Shown in pieces: positions 24,230 to 31,024 of a stretch of 46,828 nucleotides of DNA (within the stretch, counting starts at the first letter, position 1; every line of letters begins with the position of its first letter). A model generated the notes under the pieces. That model saw only the letters and a list, made by a program, of their open reading frames with translations, ran no database searches and was not told the DNA's origin. This DNA comes from a virus. The stretch covers positions 1 through 46,828 of IMG/VR virus record IMGVR_UViG_3300042350_004247; one strand, 5' to 3'. Both the position numbers and the translations under genes were made by a program.

Positions 24230-24255
24230 AAATATAGTGATTGTGTTGCGGTCAG
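24230..24255 (-). promoter_or_regulatory. TGACC-type promoter (copy 15)
   Basis: CTGACC, 13 nt (GCAACACAATCAC), TATATTT; the second box is shortened to TATAATA. Confidence 0.78.
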
Positions 24256-24259
24256 TCAA

Positions 24260-24352
24260 TTATTTGATCCACGTCTCATAGAACGCTTTTGCTACTACAT
24301 AACCGATTATACTTACTACACTTACTATTACTGCTTCTACTATTGTTATCAT
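24260..24352 (-). CDS. 30-aa membrane peptide
   Basis: The frame encodes a single hydrophobic segment, MITIVEAVIVSVVSIIGYVV, ending FYETWIK. It is framed by promoter copies 16 and 15 like the other units, which supports it as a gene. Role unknown. Confidence 0.5.
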   Translation of the reverse strand: MITIVEAVIVSVVSIIGYVVAKAFYETWIK

Positions 24353-24371
24353 GTGCTTCTTATTTATAACT

Positions 24372-24397
24372 AAATATAGCATAGGGGTTCCGGTCAA
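24372..24397 (-). promoter_or_regulatory. TGACC-type promoter (copy 16)
   Basis: TTGACC, 13 nt (GGAACCCCTATGC), TATATTT, then 3 nt and TATAAATA. Confidence 0.8.
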
Positions 24398-24446
24398 CCG
24401 CCTTAGCGGTCGCCGGACACCCTGCATTAAATCTGGCAGTACTTGA

Positions 24447-24677
24447 TTAAGCGAATTGCTCGTTCTTCTGACGTCTGCGAGTCAACATGTACATGGTATT
24501 TGCTACCGCGTCTGTTACTCTACGTGCACCACTGATCATGTTTGAGATGTGGCTAACTGAATACCCAGTCTCGTCCGCGATGCGAGTCACGTCGCCAGTG
24601 CGCTTACGATGAGTAAAAAAAGACAATTTCGCTGTACGGTTGAGGTAATTAGCCCTCACTTTTGTTTGATAACTCAT
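24447..24677 (-). CDS. Helix-turn-helix regulator
   Basis: This 76-aa basic protein has a Cro/CI-type HTH: GDVTRIADETGYSVSHISNM (about 29-48), with Ala, Gly and Ser/Ile at the usual positions. It is the only clear DNA-binding regulator among the small genes, so it is a candidate controller of the nearby TGACC-type promoters, though nothing shows this directly. Its codon use (CGT, CGC) is GC-richer than the average of the window. Confidence 0.75.
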   Translation of the reverse strand: MSYQTKVRANYLNRTAKLSFFTHRKRTGDVTRIADETGYSVSHISNMISGARRVTDAVANTMYMLTRRRQKNEQFA

Positions 24678-24967
24678 AACTGTTTGTTTTATTTTAAATT
24701 TTAATTATACTATAATATAACATCATTTTTTTAGGCAACCAAACTTAAGATATATACTTATATAGAGTCCCTGTAGTGGAAGACTTGGAGGCGTGCCCGA
24801 AAGGGGGGAACATAACACAAACATCACATACCCCATATCCAAATCACTTATCACATACCAATACGCACCTCACATACCACACATGCGTTTAACTCACCCG
24901 CTTACCACCCGTTATACTTGTTTGTCACCCTTTAATATCATCGATTTAAGCGCTTATTATTGCGTTT
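24678..24967. other. Non-coding segment with TCACATACC direct repeats (290 nt)
   Basis: No gene is supported. The plus strand is rich in C and A. TCACATACC occurs three times (24824, 24851, 24870), an iteron-like arrangement, and CCCGAAAGGG near 24797 can fold a three-base stem with a GAAA loop. The word TATATAAGTATATAT appears here inverted (24750-24764) relative to its copy at 23163. It may be a replication or regulatory site. Confidence 0.5.
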
Positions 24968-25216
24968 CTACCGCACTATTTTTATGTCAGCCGTCGTTTC
25001 AATTACCACTCTCGCACCACAACTCAATAACGGCTTAGCATCCACCCCATCACCCCCATACACTATCCTACTCGGTCCCATTATCTCTACCTCATTACAA
25101 TACGTGTTTGTCTTACCTTGTTTAATTGTTATCACAGGTAATTTCGTCCCACGTTGTTTATTTGACCTAACATTATGTTGGTTAACATGTATTTTAGTTA
25201 CTTGTTGCCTCGCCAT
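24968..25216 (-). CDS. 82-aa basic protein
   Basis: The protein (MARQQVTKIHVNQHNVRSNK...) is basic and beta-rich (KLPVITIKQGKTNTY, VEIMGPSRIVYGG). It overlaps the upstream gene by 23 bases. Composition suggests nucleic-acid contact, but no family is recognised with confidence. Confidence 0.65.
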   Translation of the reverse strand: MARQQVTKIHVNQHNVRSNKQRGTKLPVITIKQGKTNTYCNEVEIMGPSRIVYGGDGVDAKPLLSCGARVVIETTADIKIVR

Positions 25217-25448
25217 TGTCCTTATTATCCTTAGTGTTGCTTAATTTTAATGTCGCACGTGATGTCTTATTTATCATAGACATTATCTCATCCATCATCT
25301 TAGCTATCGTATACTCATATCCACCCATAGCCATCTTGATACACGTTGCGTTCTTATTTGATTCAGGTACATACACCGCCTCGATAAATTCTGAGTTGAT
25401 GTATATTGTATTATTTGCCGTGTCCGTTAACTTGATTAAATTATTCAT
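25194..25448 (-). CDS. 84-aa protein, FlbD-like pattern
   Basis: The N-terminal part, NLIKLTDTANNTIYINSEFIEAV, then a TYTIAKMMDEIMSMI-like stretch, resembles the small FlbD/YlzI-type fold (IKLT...INxxxIExV...V.Es..EIi..I). The C-terminal tail is Lys/Asn/Asp-rich and probably disordered. The similarity is weak and by eye. Confidence 0.62.
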   Translation of the reverse strand: MNNLIKLTDTANNTIYINSEFIEAVYVPESNKNATCIKMAMGGYEYTIAKMMDEIMSMINKTSRATLKLSNTKDNKDNGEATSN

Positions 25449-25477
25449 TATATGTTTGTTTTTTTATTATTCCTGGG

Positions 25478-25672
25478 TTATAGTTTGTTGTTTATTATTA
25501 TTGTTGCTATTTTATCTTGAGCCACTTGTACATCTTGATCAATTCTATCAATTCTAGCATTTAGATAGCCAACAGCAAATCCATTCATCCATAGTTGTTT
25601 ATCACTCTCCTCAAATCCATATTGGTATGTCCACTGTTTTTCAGCTAGTGCTTTAATTTGATCTGTTGTCAT
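25478..25672 (-). CDS. 64-aa protein
   Basis: The protein (MTTDQIKALAEKQWTYQYGF...) has a short helix, then a GYLNARIDRIDQDVQVAQDK coiled-coil-like end. It overlaps the upstream gene by four bases. Function unknown. Confidence 0.62.
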   Translation of the reverse strand: MTTDQIKALAEKQWTYQYGFEESDKQLWMNGFAVGYLNARIDRIDQDVQVAQDKIATIIINNKL

Positions 25673-25908
25673 ATGTTACTGTTTATGTATTTAATTTCAT
25701 TAACATAATTCTCCGCATCATTAATATGATTACATTGTGCATCATCATAACCTGCATTATAATCCCTGATGTGTTGGTTATATTCTTTTTCAATTGCTCT
25801 AGTAAATATACCTTCCCTTTCTAGTCTTTCAAATATAGACCGTACCAATGTATTCTCTAATTCTTCAATTAACTGTTGTACTGTTGATTTATTTTCCATA
25901 TGTGTCAT
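25669..25908 (-). CDS. 79-aa helical protein
   Basis: The protein is helical and acidic (ENKSTVQQLIEELENTLVRS). The segment AGYDDAQCNHINDAENYVNE recalls small phage proteins with an 'AGYxDA' motif. It overlaps both neighbours (one and four bases), so it belongs to one operon. Confidence 0.62.
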   Translation of the reverse strand: MTHMENKSTVQQLIEELENTLVRSIFERLEREGIFTRAIEKEYNQHIRDYNAGYDDAQCNHINDAENYVNEIKYINSNI

Positions 25909-26246
25909 TATAATTTTACTTTCACGTATCTTCCACTATCACTTACCATTTGTAATGTATCTTTACCTTGCATCCATTGTACCTTAATCCATCCTATTGT
26001 TGTATCATTCTGAACTATGATACTATGAGGTTGATCATTATTATCACTTGTAAATCCATACATCCATCCATACCCACGTAGAGTATCAACTTTACTTCTA
26101 CCTATCGCATCTTTATAGATTATTGATACTCTTGGTGAATTAGTTTCTACTCGGTAATAATACCAATACATTTGTTTATACTTTCTACAGGAACATAATA
26201 TTAGTGTAATAAATAAACATAGTATAAATACTGTTATTAGTTTCAT
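25908..26246 (-). CDS. Phage-encoded lipoprotein
   Basis: This 112-aa protein has a signal peptide (MKLITVFILCLFITLILCSC) with a lipobox ending at Cys20; position -2 is Cys, which is unusual. The mature part is beta-rich, with Trp/Tyr and a GWMYGFTS segment. It is likely anchored in the outer membrane or periplasm. Superinfection exclusion is one known role for such lipoproteins, but no evidence here is specific to that. Confidence 0.68.
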   Translation of the reverse strand: MKLITVFILCLFITLILCSCRKYKQMYWYYYRVETNSPRVSIIYKDAIGRSKVDTLRGYGWMYGFTSDNNDQPHSIIVQNDTTIGWIKVQWMQGKDTLQMVSDSGRYVKVKL

Positions 26247-26278
26247 AACTTAAAGATAGTAAATTTATTTTCCATAAC

Positions 26279-26473
26279 TTATCGTTTAAATTTAATTAAT
26301 CCTAAAATGTGTATTGGAACAACGAATGGTGCACATATCATTGATGGAACTACATATGCCAATATATCCATTAATGTAAAATAGTTCTTATCATCTCCTA
26401 TTGAAGGAGTTGTAATGCACCAATATACTCCGTACACTGTCGTTAATATCCAATAAATAATTAAATATGTCAT
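26279..26473 (-). CDS. Small membrane protein
   Basis: This 64-aa protein has two membrane segments (TYLIIYWILTTVYGVYWCIT; then near 36-60) separated by an acidic loop (GDDKN). It lies just after the tRNA-like sequence. Function unknown. Confidence 0.62.
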   Translation of the reverse strand: MTYLIIYWILTTVYGVYWCITTPSIGDDKNYFTLMDILAYVVPSMICAPFVVPIHILGLIKFKR

Positions 26474-26487
26474 AATTTATTTTTCGC

Positions 26488-26562
26488 AGTCAGGGCCGGA
26501 CTCGAACCGGATAAGCAACCATTACTGGACTCGGAACCGTTCCTCATTACGCCCACCTGACT
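26488..26562 (-). tRNA. Atypical tRNA-like sequence, anticodon unclear
   Basis: The 75-nt sequence has a perfect 7-bp acceptor stem (AGTCAGG with CCTGACT), TG at 8-9, a D-loop-like AATGAGGA between CGT and ACG, and a T arm with TTCGAGT in its loop and four of five stem pairs. No five-base anticodon stem with a U33-type loop can be found. A second T-arm-like block (GGTTCCGAGTCC) sits where the anticodon arm should be. CCA is not encoded. It overlaps the stop of the upstream small gene by two bases. It may be a degraded or unusual tRNA. Confidence 0.45.
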
Positions 26563-26674
26563 ATTTTATTTCTATAATCATTCCTATTATTCTAAATCCA
26601 ATCACAATTGATGCAAACATCATTACAACATAAAATCCAATGTCTTCTATCTCATTTAGCCTATCTCTTTTCAT
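26561..26674 (-). CDS. 37-aa membrane peptide
   Basis: The frame encodes MKRDRLNEIEDIGFYVVMMF plus a hydrophobic stretch ending GMIIEIK: a charged N-terminus then one membrane segment. It ends in TAG, of which two bases are shared with the tRNA-like sequence, and starts one base after the stop of the next gene. Confidence 0.5.
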   Translation of the reverse strand: MKRDRLNEIEDIGFYVVMMFASIVIGFRIIGMIIEIK

Positions 26675-26675
26675 G

Positions 26676-26915
26676 TTATGATCTTTTACTTCCTATTAAT
26701 TGATATGTTTCATATAGTATTCCTAATGCTTGTTCTAGCTTAAATTTAATATCTTCATCCACAGTAGCCAAAGGATGACTTAGTAAATGAGTATCAATCA
26801 TACAACATGCGACATGTGTTCTATCTAATAGTTCAAAATAATGTCCCTGATTAATTTCTATTTTTAATCGTGGTGTTGGTTTTAGTTTTGCCTTTTTTGT
26901 TGTTTTCTCTTTCAT
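26676..26915 (-). CDS. 79-aa protein with basic N-terminus
   Basis: The protein opens with KEKTTKKAKLKPTPRLKIEI, then a helical region with HVACCMIDTHLLSHP. It overlaps the upstream gene by 65 bases in another frame. The overlap is long, so one of the two starts or ends may be slightly off. Function unknown. Confidence 0.6.
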   Translation of the reverse strand: MKEKTTKKAKLKPTPRLKIEINQGHYFELLDRTHVACCMIDTHLLSHPLATVDEDIKFKLEQALGILYETYQLIGSKRS

Positions 26916-27165
26916 TTATTTTTTTCATTTGTCGATCGTTTCTGCGATCGTTTTTAGCTTCTCGCTGCATTTTATTCCAATTGCTTGTCTTGTCTAAGCC
27001 GTTTTTCCATTTAATATCAACTTCAATTGGACCACGTTCAAATTTATTTAAATCATATTTCCATGTCTCAGTTGTTTGTTCATCCTCATATATACGTATG
27101 AACTTGCGAGGCATGTCTTCGAGCTGCATTTCTTTAGGCCTGCCCTTACTGGTGTATGAAATCAT
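26851..27165 (-). CDS. 104-aa basic protein with Lys/Asn-rich tail
   Basis: The N-terminal part (MISYTSKGRPKEMQLEDMPR) is followed by a helical region and a very basic tail (ENNKKGKTKTNTTIKNRN) that overlaps the next gene. A nucleic-acid contact is plausible. The start overlaps the upstream stop in ATGA fashion. Confidence 0.58.
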   Translation of the reverse strand: MISYTSKGRPKEMQLEDMPRKFIRIYEDEQTTETWKYDLNKFERGPIEVDIKWKNGLDKTSNWNKMQREAKNDRRNDRQMKKINERENNKKGKTKTNTTIKNRN

Positions 27166-27377
27166 AATACAATTCCTTTTACAACTGTGTTAGTAATATG
27201 TTTAGTCTCATCATAATTATCATTTACGCCATACCACCAATCATTATTTACATCTAATGCTATATCTTTAACTTCACTTATAACAACATCATCATATCCA
27301 CCTTCATATCCATCTACAAATACATGCAGTTCAGGGTCGAGTTGTTGTAGTTGTTCTATTAATTCTTTAACTATCAT
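27162..27377 (-). CDS. Small conserved-type phage protein
   Basis: This 71-aa protein has the pattern VKELIEQLQQLDPELHVFVD followed by GYEGGYDDV, seen in many small phage proteins of unknown role ('L-x-Q-L-x-x-x-D-P-E ... V-x-V-x-G-Y'). It ends with a beta strand, TVVKGIVL. It overlaps its neighbour by four bases. Confidence 0.68.
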   Translation of the reverse strand: MIVKELIEQLQQLDPELHVFVDGYEGGYDDVVISEVKDIALDVNNDWWYGVNDNYDETKHITNTVVKGIVL

Positions 27378-27382
27378 ATTAT

Positions 27383-27928
27383 TTATTTTTTAAGTTTAAA
27401 TTTGGAATTAGCTAATAAATCATCCCAATCTTTAAATCCTTGCTCAGTAGCATAAACATCATTTTTCTTTCTCCAAAATGCTTTTTTAGTTTCATCATCA
27501 TGCATTTTATCAGGATCAATTCCTAATTCTTCAGCAGTTGCTCTATTACACTCATCAACACTACCTATACTGATATGAATAGGTAAATCTGTTTCTAATG
27601 TTTCTATAAAATCTTCAAATTGGTTAGCAGCTATAAATGGCATACAATATAAACCTTCATCAATTTGATAACCACTTTTATTTTGTTTATCAAATACTTC
27701 AACTCGACCCATTCTATATCTTTCACCTAATAAACTAAATATTCCATAACCTACAGTTGAGTAATAATAACGACTTGGATGTGATACTTCATCCATACTA
27801 ATACATGATGGATTTGTTTCCATCCATGATGCTAATTTATCAATCAAATCAGAGTCTGATAGTCCTTTACTGTTGTGTATTTTGATATGTTTTAAATACC
27901 CCTCCAGCTTACTTCTGTTTATCTTCAT
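27383..27928 (-). CDS. 181-aa protein of unknown function
   Basis: The protein has a helical N-terminus (LEGYLKHIKIHNSKGLSDSD), a beta-rich centre, and a C-terminus with KMHDDETKKAFWRKKNDVYA. Signs of a known enzyme are absent. Its start overlaps the next gene by 20 bases. It belongs to the operon that runs from promoter copy 17. Confidence 0.65.
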   Translation of the reverse strand: MKINRSKLEGYLKHIKIHNSKGLSDSDLIDKLASWMETNPSCISMDEVSHPSRYYYSTVGYGIFSLLGERYRMGRVEVFDKQNKSGYQIDEGLYCMPFIAANQFEDFIETLETDLPIHISIGSVDECNRATAEELGIDPDKMHDDETKKAFWRKKNDVYATEQGFKDWDDLLANSKFKLKK

Positions 27929-28196
27929 AATTTATAATTTTAAGACCATAACTTAAACCAATCCATATCATTTGTTTTTTAGCCATATATTTAGGCCGAC
28001 GTCTTTCTCTCATTATAATTTTAATAGCAGCATCTACCCACTGATTATTTTGATCTTGAGTCATTGTATATTGTTGAAACCAATTATCAACTTTAAGAAT
28101 ATCTTCATATTGAACATCAGTATAACCAGCAATAATAAACATCTCATCAATGATCATTTTCATTAATTGTTCATCACTTACTTTCTTCAACCTCAT
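27909..28196 (-). CDS. 95-aa helical protein
   Basis: The protein is helical (LKKVSDEQLMKMIIDEMFII), with a basic stretch MRERRRPKYMAKKQ near 66-79. No family recognised. It overlaps both neighbours, by 20 and 23 bases. Confidence 0.62.
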   Translation of the reverse strand: MRLKKVSDEQLMKMIIDEMFIIAGYTDVQYEDILKVDNWFQQYTMTQDQNNQWVDAAIKIIMRERRRPKYMAKKQMIWIGLSYGLKIINYEDKQK

Positions 28197-28398
28197 ATTC
28201 TCTAATTATTGTTTTAGATGGTTTAATATAGTTGTTAACAGCTGCTTCAAATAACTGGTTAGCTGTAACTTCATCTGTTGCTATATCTATAAATGTAGAT
28301 GAATTATTTTCATCAATTAATTTAATATAAAACCAAGTATTAATTTTACCTTGTTTCCATTCAACTTCTTTTTCAATTGTAAATTTTCTTTTTTGCAT
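28174..28398 (-). CDS. 74-aa protein, first gene of an operon
   Basis: The protein (MQKRKFTIEKEVEWKQGKIN...) is beta-rich, with strands FTIEKEVEWK and TWFYIKLID. It overlaps the next gene by 23 bases. It is the first gene after promoter copy 17, and a run of overlapping or near-touching genes continues down to about 24.97 kb. Confidence 0.65.
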   Translation of the reverse strand: MQKRKFTIEKEVEWKQGKINTWFYIKLIDENNSSTFIDIATDEVTANQLFEAAVNNYIKPSKTIIREYEVEESK

Positions 28399-28414
28399 AA
28401 CTTTTATTTTATTT

Positions 28415-28440
28415 TAAATTAATAATTTTATTTAGGTCAA
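28415..28440 (-). promoter_or_regulatory. TGACC-type promoter (copy 17)
   Basis: TTGACC, 13 nt, TAATTTA. It follows the stop codon of the 283-aa gene directly and heads a long run of small genes. Confidence 0.72.
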
Positions 28441-29292
28441 TTAAGCGGCTTTTAATTTTGATTCATAACGTTTTGTTTCTTTTTCATTACTTTTATCAGC
28501 TTGATCATATTCCCAAGTATAAACTTTATCAACAAAGTCTTTAAATTTTTTCTCTAACACATCATACTCTCTCTGTCTTCCATCTTCAAAATATACCACT
28601 ATTTTATATTTATTACCTTTTTTATTTAATACTTTAAAACCATGAGTATAAGTAGTATCATATTTTGATCGACCATATTGTAATTCTATACTTTTACTTC
28701 TTTCAACTAATTCATTCTCATAAGTACAATGTAGTGATTTTTTAAATGAAGTACTTTCATAACCAATTTCTAACATTGATTTGAGTTTATCATCACGTAT
28801 CTCAAGCGATAAAGTATTTAAAGCACTATTTAATGTTTTATAATCTTCTTCAAATTTAACTTTATTATTATTTATTTCATTATATTGAACTTTCCATGTA
28901 TTCTCAAATAAATCACTAATGGTTGAGTATTTATCAACTAATTCATTTAAAAGTTTGATGTGATTAATATAAAGTGCTACACTAGATCCTACATTAGCAC
29001 TACTGTACATGATATTTAATTCTGTTTTTTTATTATAACCCTCATACCTATTAGCTAATCTAACTCTAAAATTATATCTGTCTGAGTCACTAGATATTAT
29101 TTCAATTTCACTCCCATTATAATCAAATTCATCATATGTAGCTTTAATATTATCAACAAACCATCTATTGACTTTAGTTTTTAACTCAACCATAGCTGGA
29201 GTGTATGTATTTTTATTATACTGATCACATTCTTGTTGTCTAATATCAAGTTGGGCTTTAAGTGTGTCGTACAAAAACTGTTTAGTGTTCAT
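28441..29292 (-). CDS. 283-aa coiled-coil protein
   Basis: This mostly helical protein has long charged helices (LYDTLKAQLDIRQQECDQYN and VKFEEDYKTLNSALNTLSLE) and a C-terminal part with YKIVVYFEDGRQREYDVLEK, a beta hairpin. It may be a structural or scaffold-like protein. No family is recognised. It starts four bases after the stop of the upstream small gene and shares its promoter, copy 18. Confidence 0.68.
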   Translation of the reverse strand: MNTKQFLYDTLKAQLDIRQQECDQYNKNTYTPAMVELKTKVNRWFVDNIKATYDEFDYNGSEIEIISSDSDRYNFRVRLANRYEGYNKKTELNIMYSSANVGSSVALYINHIKLLNELVDKYSTISDLFENTWKVQYNEINNNKVKFEEDYKTLNSALNTLSLEIRDDKLKSMLEIGYESTSFKKSLHCTYENELVERSKSIELQYGRSKYDTTYTHGFKVLNKKGNKYKIVVYFEDGRQREYDVLEKKFKDFVDKVYTWEYDQADKSNEKETKRYESKLKAA

Positions 29293-29296
29293 AACC

Positions 29297-29524
29297 TTAA
29301 TTTAAGTGTATAAAATTTAATTTTTCATCTGGTGTTACTGGAAGGTAAATTAATTCAGGTCTGTTTGGATAGGCGAATATTTGCACCTTATCAACTCCAG
29401 CATTTATTTCTTCAATGATTAGTTCTACTTGTTCTTCATCTACCCAACCATCACCATCTATATCAACTACATTACCGACGTAATATAAACCATCATATTG
29501 GGGAAAATCATTTTTAGTCAACAT
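29297..29524 (-). CDS. 75-aa acidic protein
   Basis: The protein contains VGNVVDIDGDGWVDEEQVEL, a D-x-D-G-D-G-W pattern that resembles a single EF-hand-like calcium loop followed by a helix; whether it binds calcium is unknown. It is preceded by promoter copy 18. Confidence 0.65.
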   Translation of the reverse strand: MLTKNDFPQYDGLYYVGNVVDIDGDGWVDEEQVELIIEEINAGVDKVQIFAYPNRPELIYLPVTPDEKLNFIHLN

Positions 29525-29547
29525 AACCTTAATTTTTATTTATAATT

Positions 29548-29573
29548 AAATATAGTGAATTAATCCAGGTCAA
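29548..29573 (-). promoter_or_regulatory. TGACC-type promoter (copy 18)
   Basis: TTGACC, 13 nt (TGGATTAATTCAC), TATATTT, then 3 nt and TATAAATA. The -35 and the following codons encode the last residues I-D-L-D of the upstream gene. Confidence 0.82.
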
Positions 29574-29760
29574 TTAAAAAATCCCATTGGGCATTAATTG
29601 CTTCTTTACCTATTATCTCTATTTCATATTCAGCTTCCATTTCCATTACTGTGCCTAATTCTCTAATTTCAACTAATTTATTCCAATTATCAACAGTCTT
29701 ATTTTCCATATAAACCTTGGTTAGTTCAAATTCTAAATCCATTAATTTTTCTAATGTCAT
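29560..29760 (-). CDS. 66-aa acidic helical protein
   Basis: The protein (MTLEKLMDLEFELTKVYMEN...) is acidic and helical; it has its own promoter (copy 19). Its final codons contain the -35 box of copy 18, so the end of this gene and the start of the next transcript are locked together. Function unknown. Confidence 0.65.
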   Translation of the reverse strand: MTLEKLMDLEFELTKVYMENKTVDNWNKLVEIRELGTVMEMEAEYEIEIIGKEAINAQWDFLIDLD

Positions 29761-29783
29761 ATACTTAATTTTTATTTATAATT

Positions 29784-29809
29784 AAATATAGCATATGAGT
29801 TGCGGTCAA
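29784..29809 (-). promoter_or_regulatory. TGACC-type promoter (copy 19)
   Basis: TTGACC, 13 nt (GCAACTCATATGC), TATATTT, then 3 nt and TATAAATA. Confidence 0.83.
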
Positions 29810-30163
29810 TCAAACACAACCATGTTTAGTTAGTATAGTACGGAGTTTTGTAATATCATCAGCCGTATGTTGTTTTTTTGTAATACGATCACATATATTA
29901 GCAGATTGTCTAATATCATGTTGTAAATCGTCTATTCGAGGGCGGAAATCACCATTTTTAGACATCCAAAAATGTAATTGATTATTAAGGCAAATTTTAG
30001 CTGTGCCTATTAATTTACGATGTTCATTGTATTGTATCTCATCATAGTCAACATCATCTCCTAATATACCATTTAGATTGATATTATACTTACGTAAATC
30101 TTGTCCCTTTTTATCTCGATTGAGAAGTTTGTCTGCGAATTTTTCAAATGGATTTTTTGACAT
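29810..30163 (-). CDS. 117-aa basic protein
   Basis: The protein has a charged N-terminus (FEKFADKLLNRDKKGQDLRK) and a helical rest ending LRTILTKHGCV. No family is recognised. It lacks a TGACC-type promoter; an ATATTTATA box lies 44 nt upstream, next to the terminator of the homing nuclease gene. Confidence 0.65.
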   Translation of the reverse strand: MSKNPFEKFADKLLNRDKKGQDLRKYNINLNGILGDDVDYDEIQYNEHRKLIGTAKICLNNQLHFWMSKNGDFRPRIDDLQHDIRQSANICDRITKKQHTADDITKLRTILTKHGCV

Positions 30164-30206
30164 TGGTCACACATAGGGTTTATTTAATTAGAAATAAATT
30201 GTCTGC

Positions 30207-30215
30207 TATAAATAT
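30207..30215 (-). promoter_or_regulatory. ATATTTATA box before the 117-aa gene
   Basis: ATATTTATA immediately follows the T-tract of the terminator at 30216-30249 and is 44 nt before the ATG at 30163. This is the expected place for a promoter of the 117-aa gene, though the word is common by chance. Confidence 0.3.
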
Positions 30216-30249
30216 AAAAAAAGAGCCCCAGACTAAGAATAGTCGGGGC
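30216..30249 (-). terminator. Rho-independent terminator after the GIY-YIG gene
   Basis: On the minus strand GCCCC and GACTA pair with TAGTC and GGGGC around a short TCTT loop (one bulge), then CTC and seven T's follow. It is the clearest terminator in the window and lies 31 bases after the stop of the homing nuclease gene at 30281. Confidence 0.85.
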
Positions 30250-30280
30250 GAAATAAAAATTAAAAGTATGAATACAAAGT

Positions 30281-30988
30281 TTAAATTATTTTATTTGAAT
30301 ATCTTTTTATTTGTGCTTCTTTCATTTTTTGTTTTGTTTCTTCTGAGTGTTTGCAACCTTTTAACTTTAAGTTAGGTTTACCTTTTAATGACTCACTACG
30401 TTTATGTTTTGTCTCTTCAGATTGTTTATTGCCGTAATGACCATGTTGTTCACCTTGTTTTGTTATATTATATTTTTTACCTTTTTTCGCCTCACTTATA
30501 TTTTTTCTAGTTTCATCATTTCTTTTTGAACCAATTATATTTTTGAAACGATTCTGTATATGCTCTAATGTTTGTTTTTTACCTTTATTTTTATTTTTAT
30601 TTCCTTTAATTAATCTTTCTTTAGCTATTCCTATTCTAGGTTTTCCTTTCGTGGCTTTACTTATATTTATTGCTCTAGTTGGATGATTTTGAGATTTTAA
30701 CTTCATTTCTTCTGTCCAATATTCAGGACCACTACCGCCTTTTTTACGTTTATTTATTACTTCAAACCCCCACTGTTTAAATTGTTCAATCCAATATGTT
30801 TCTAATGGTTCCCAATTGTATTTAATTAATGACTCTATTTGATCTATAACAGTAAATTTGATTTGTTTACCATATGTTTTTTCATGAGCTTCTTTTCTCC
30901 AATTTAAATTTTTAGTCTTACCTATATAAACTTTATTAGTTCCTTTTTCTATATTTTCAATTAAATATATATAAGTGATGTTTGTCAT
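30281..30988 (-). CDS. GIY-YIG homing endonuclease (SegA-like) with NUMOD3 repeats
   Basis: This 235-aa protein has the GIY-YIG pattern in its N-terminus: TYIYLIEN (5-12) and VYIGKTKNLNWRKEAH (20-35, with the Arg and His), and a Glu in LETYWIEQF. The C-terminal half holds NUMOD3-like repeats (EHIQNRFKNI..., SEETKHKRSES, SEETKQKMKE) that bind DNA. The protein probably cuts phage DNA to spread its own gene. It is a paralogue of the gene at 32844 and has a similar leader sequence. It is followed by a strong terminator. Confidence 0.9.
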   Translation of the reverse strand: MTNITYIYLIENIEKGTNKVYIGKTKNLNWRKEAHEKTYGKQIKFTVIDQIESLIKYNWEPLETYWIEQFKQWGFEVINKRKKGGSGPEYWTEEMKLKSQNHPTRAINISKATKGKPRIGIAKERLIKGNKNKNKGKKQTLEHIQNRFKNIIGSKRNDETRKNISEAKKGKKYNITKQGEQHGHYGNKQSEETKHKRSESLKGKPNLKLKGCKHSEETKQKMKEAQIKRYSNKII

Positions 30989-31024
30989 ATTAATAAATAT
31001 CTCTGCATACCCATAAAGTGGTCT

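Noticed and set aside
24824-24878. TCACATACC repeats as a CRISPR array
   Set aside because: The repeats are only 9 nt, spacers are 10-18 nt and no cas gene is near.
24793-25244. Plus-strand frames in the C/A-rich segment and over the 82-aa gene
   Set aside because: They are antisense to a supported gene or lie in repeat-bearing non-coding DNA, and have odd Pro/Thr/His-rich composition.
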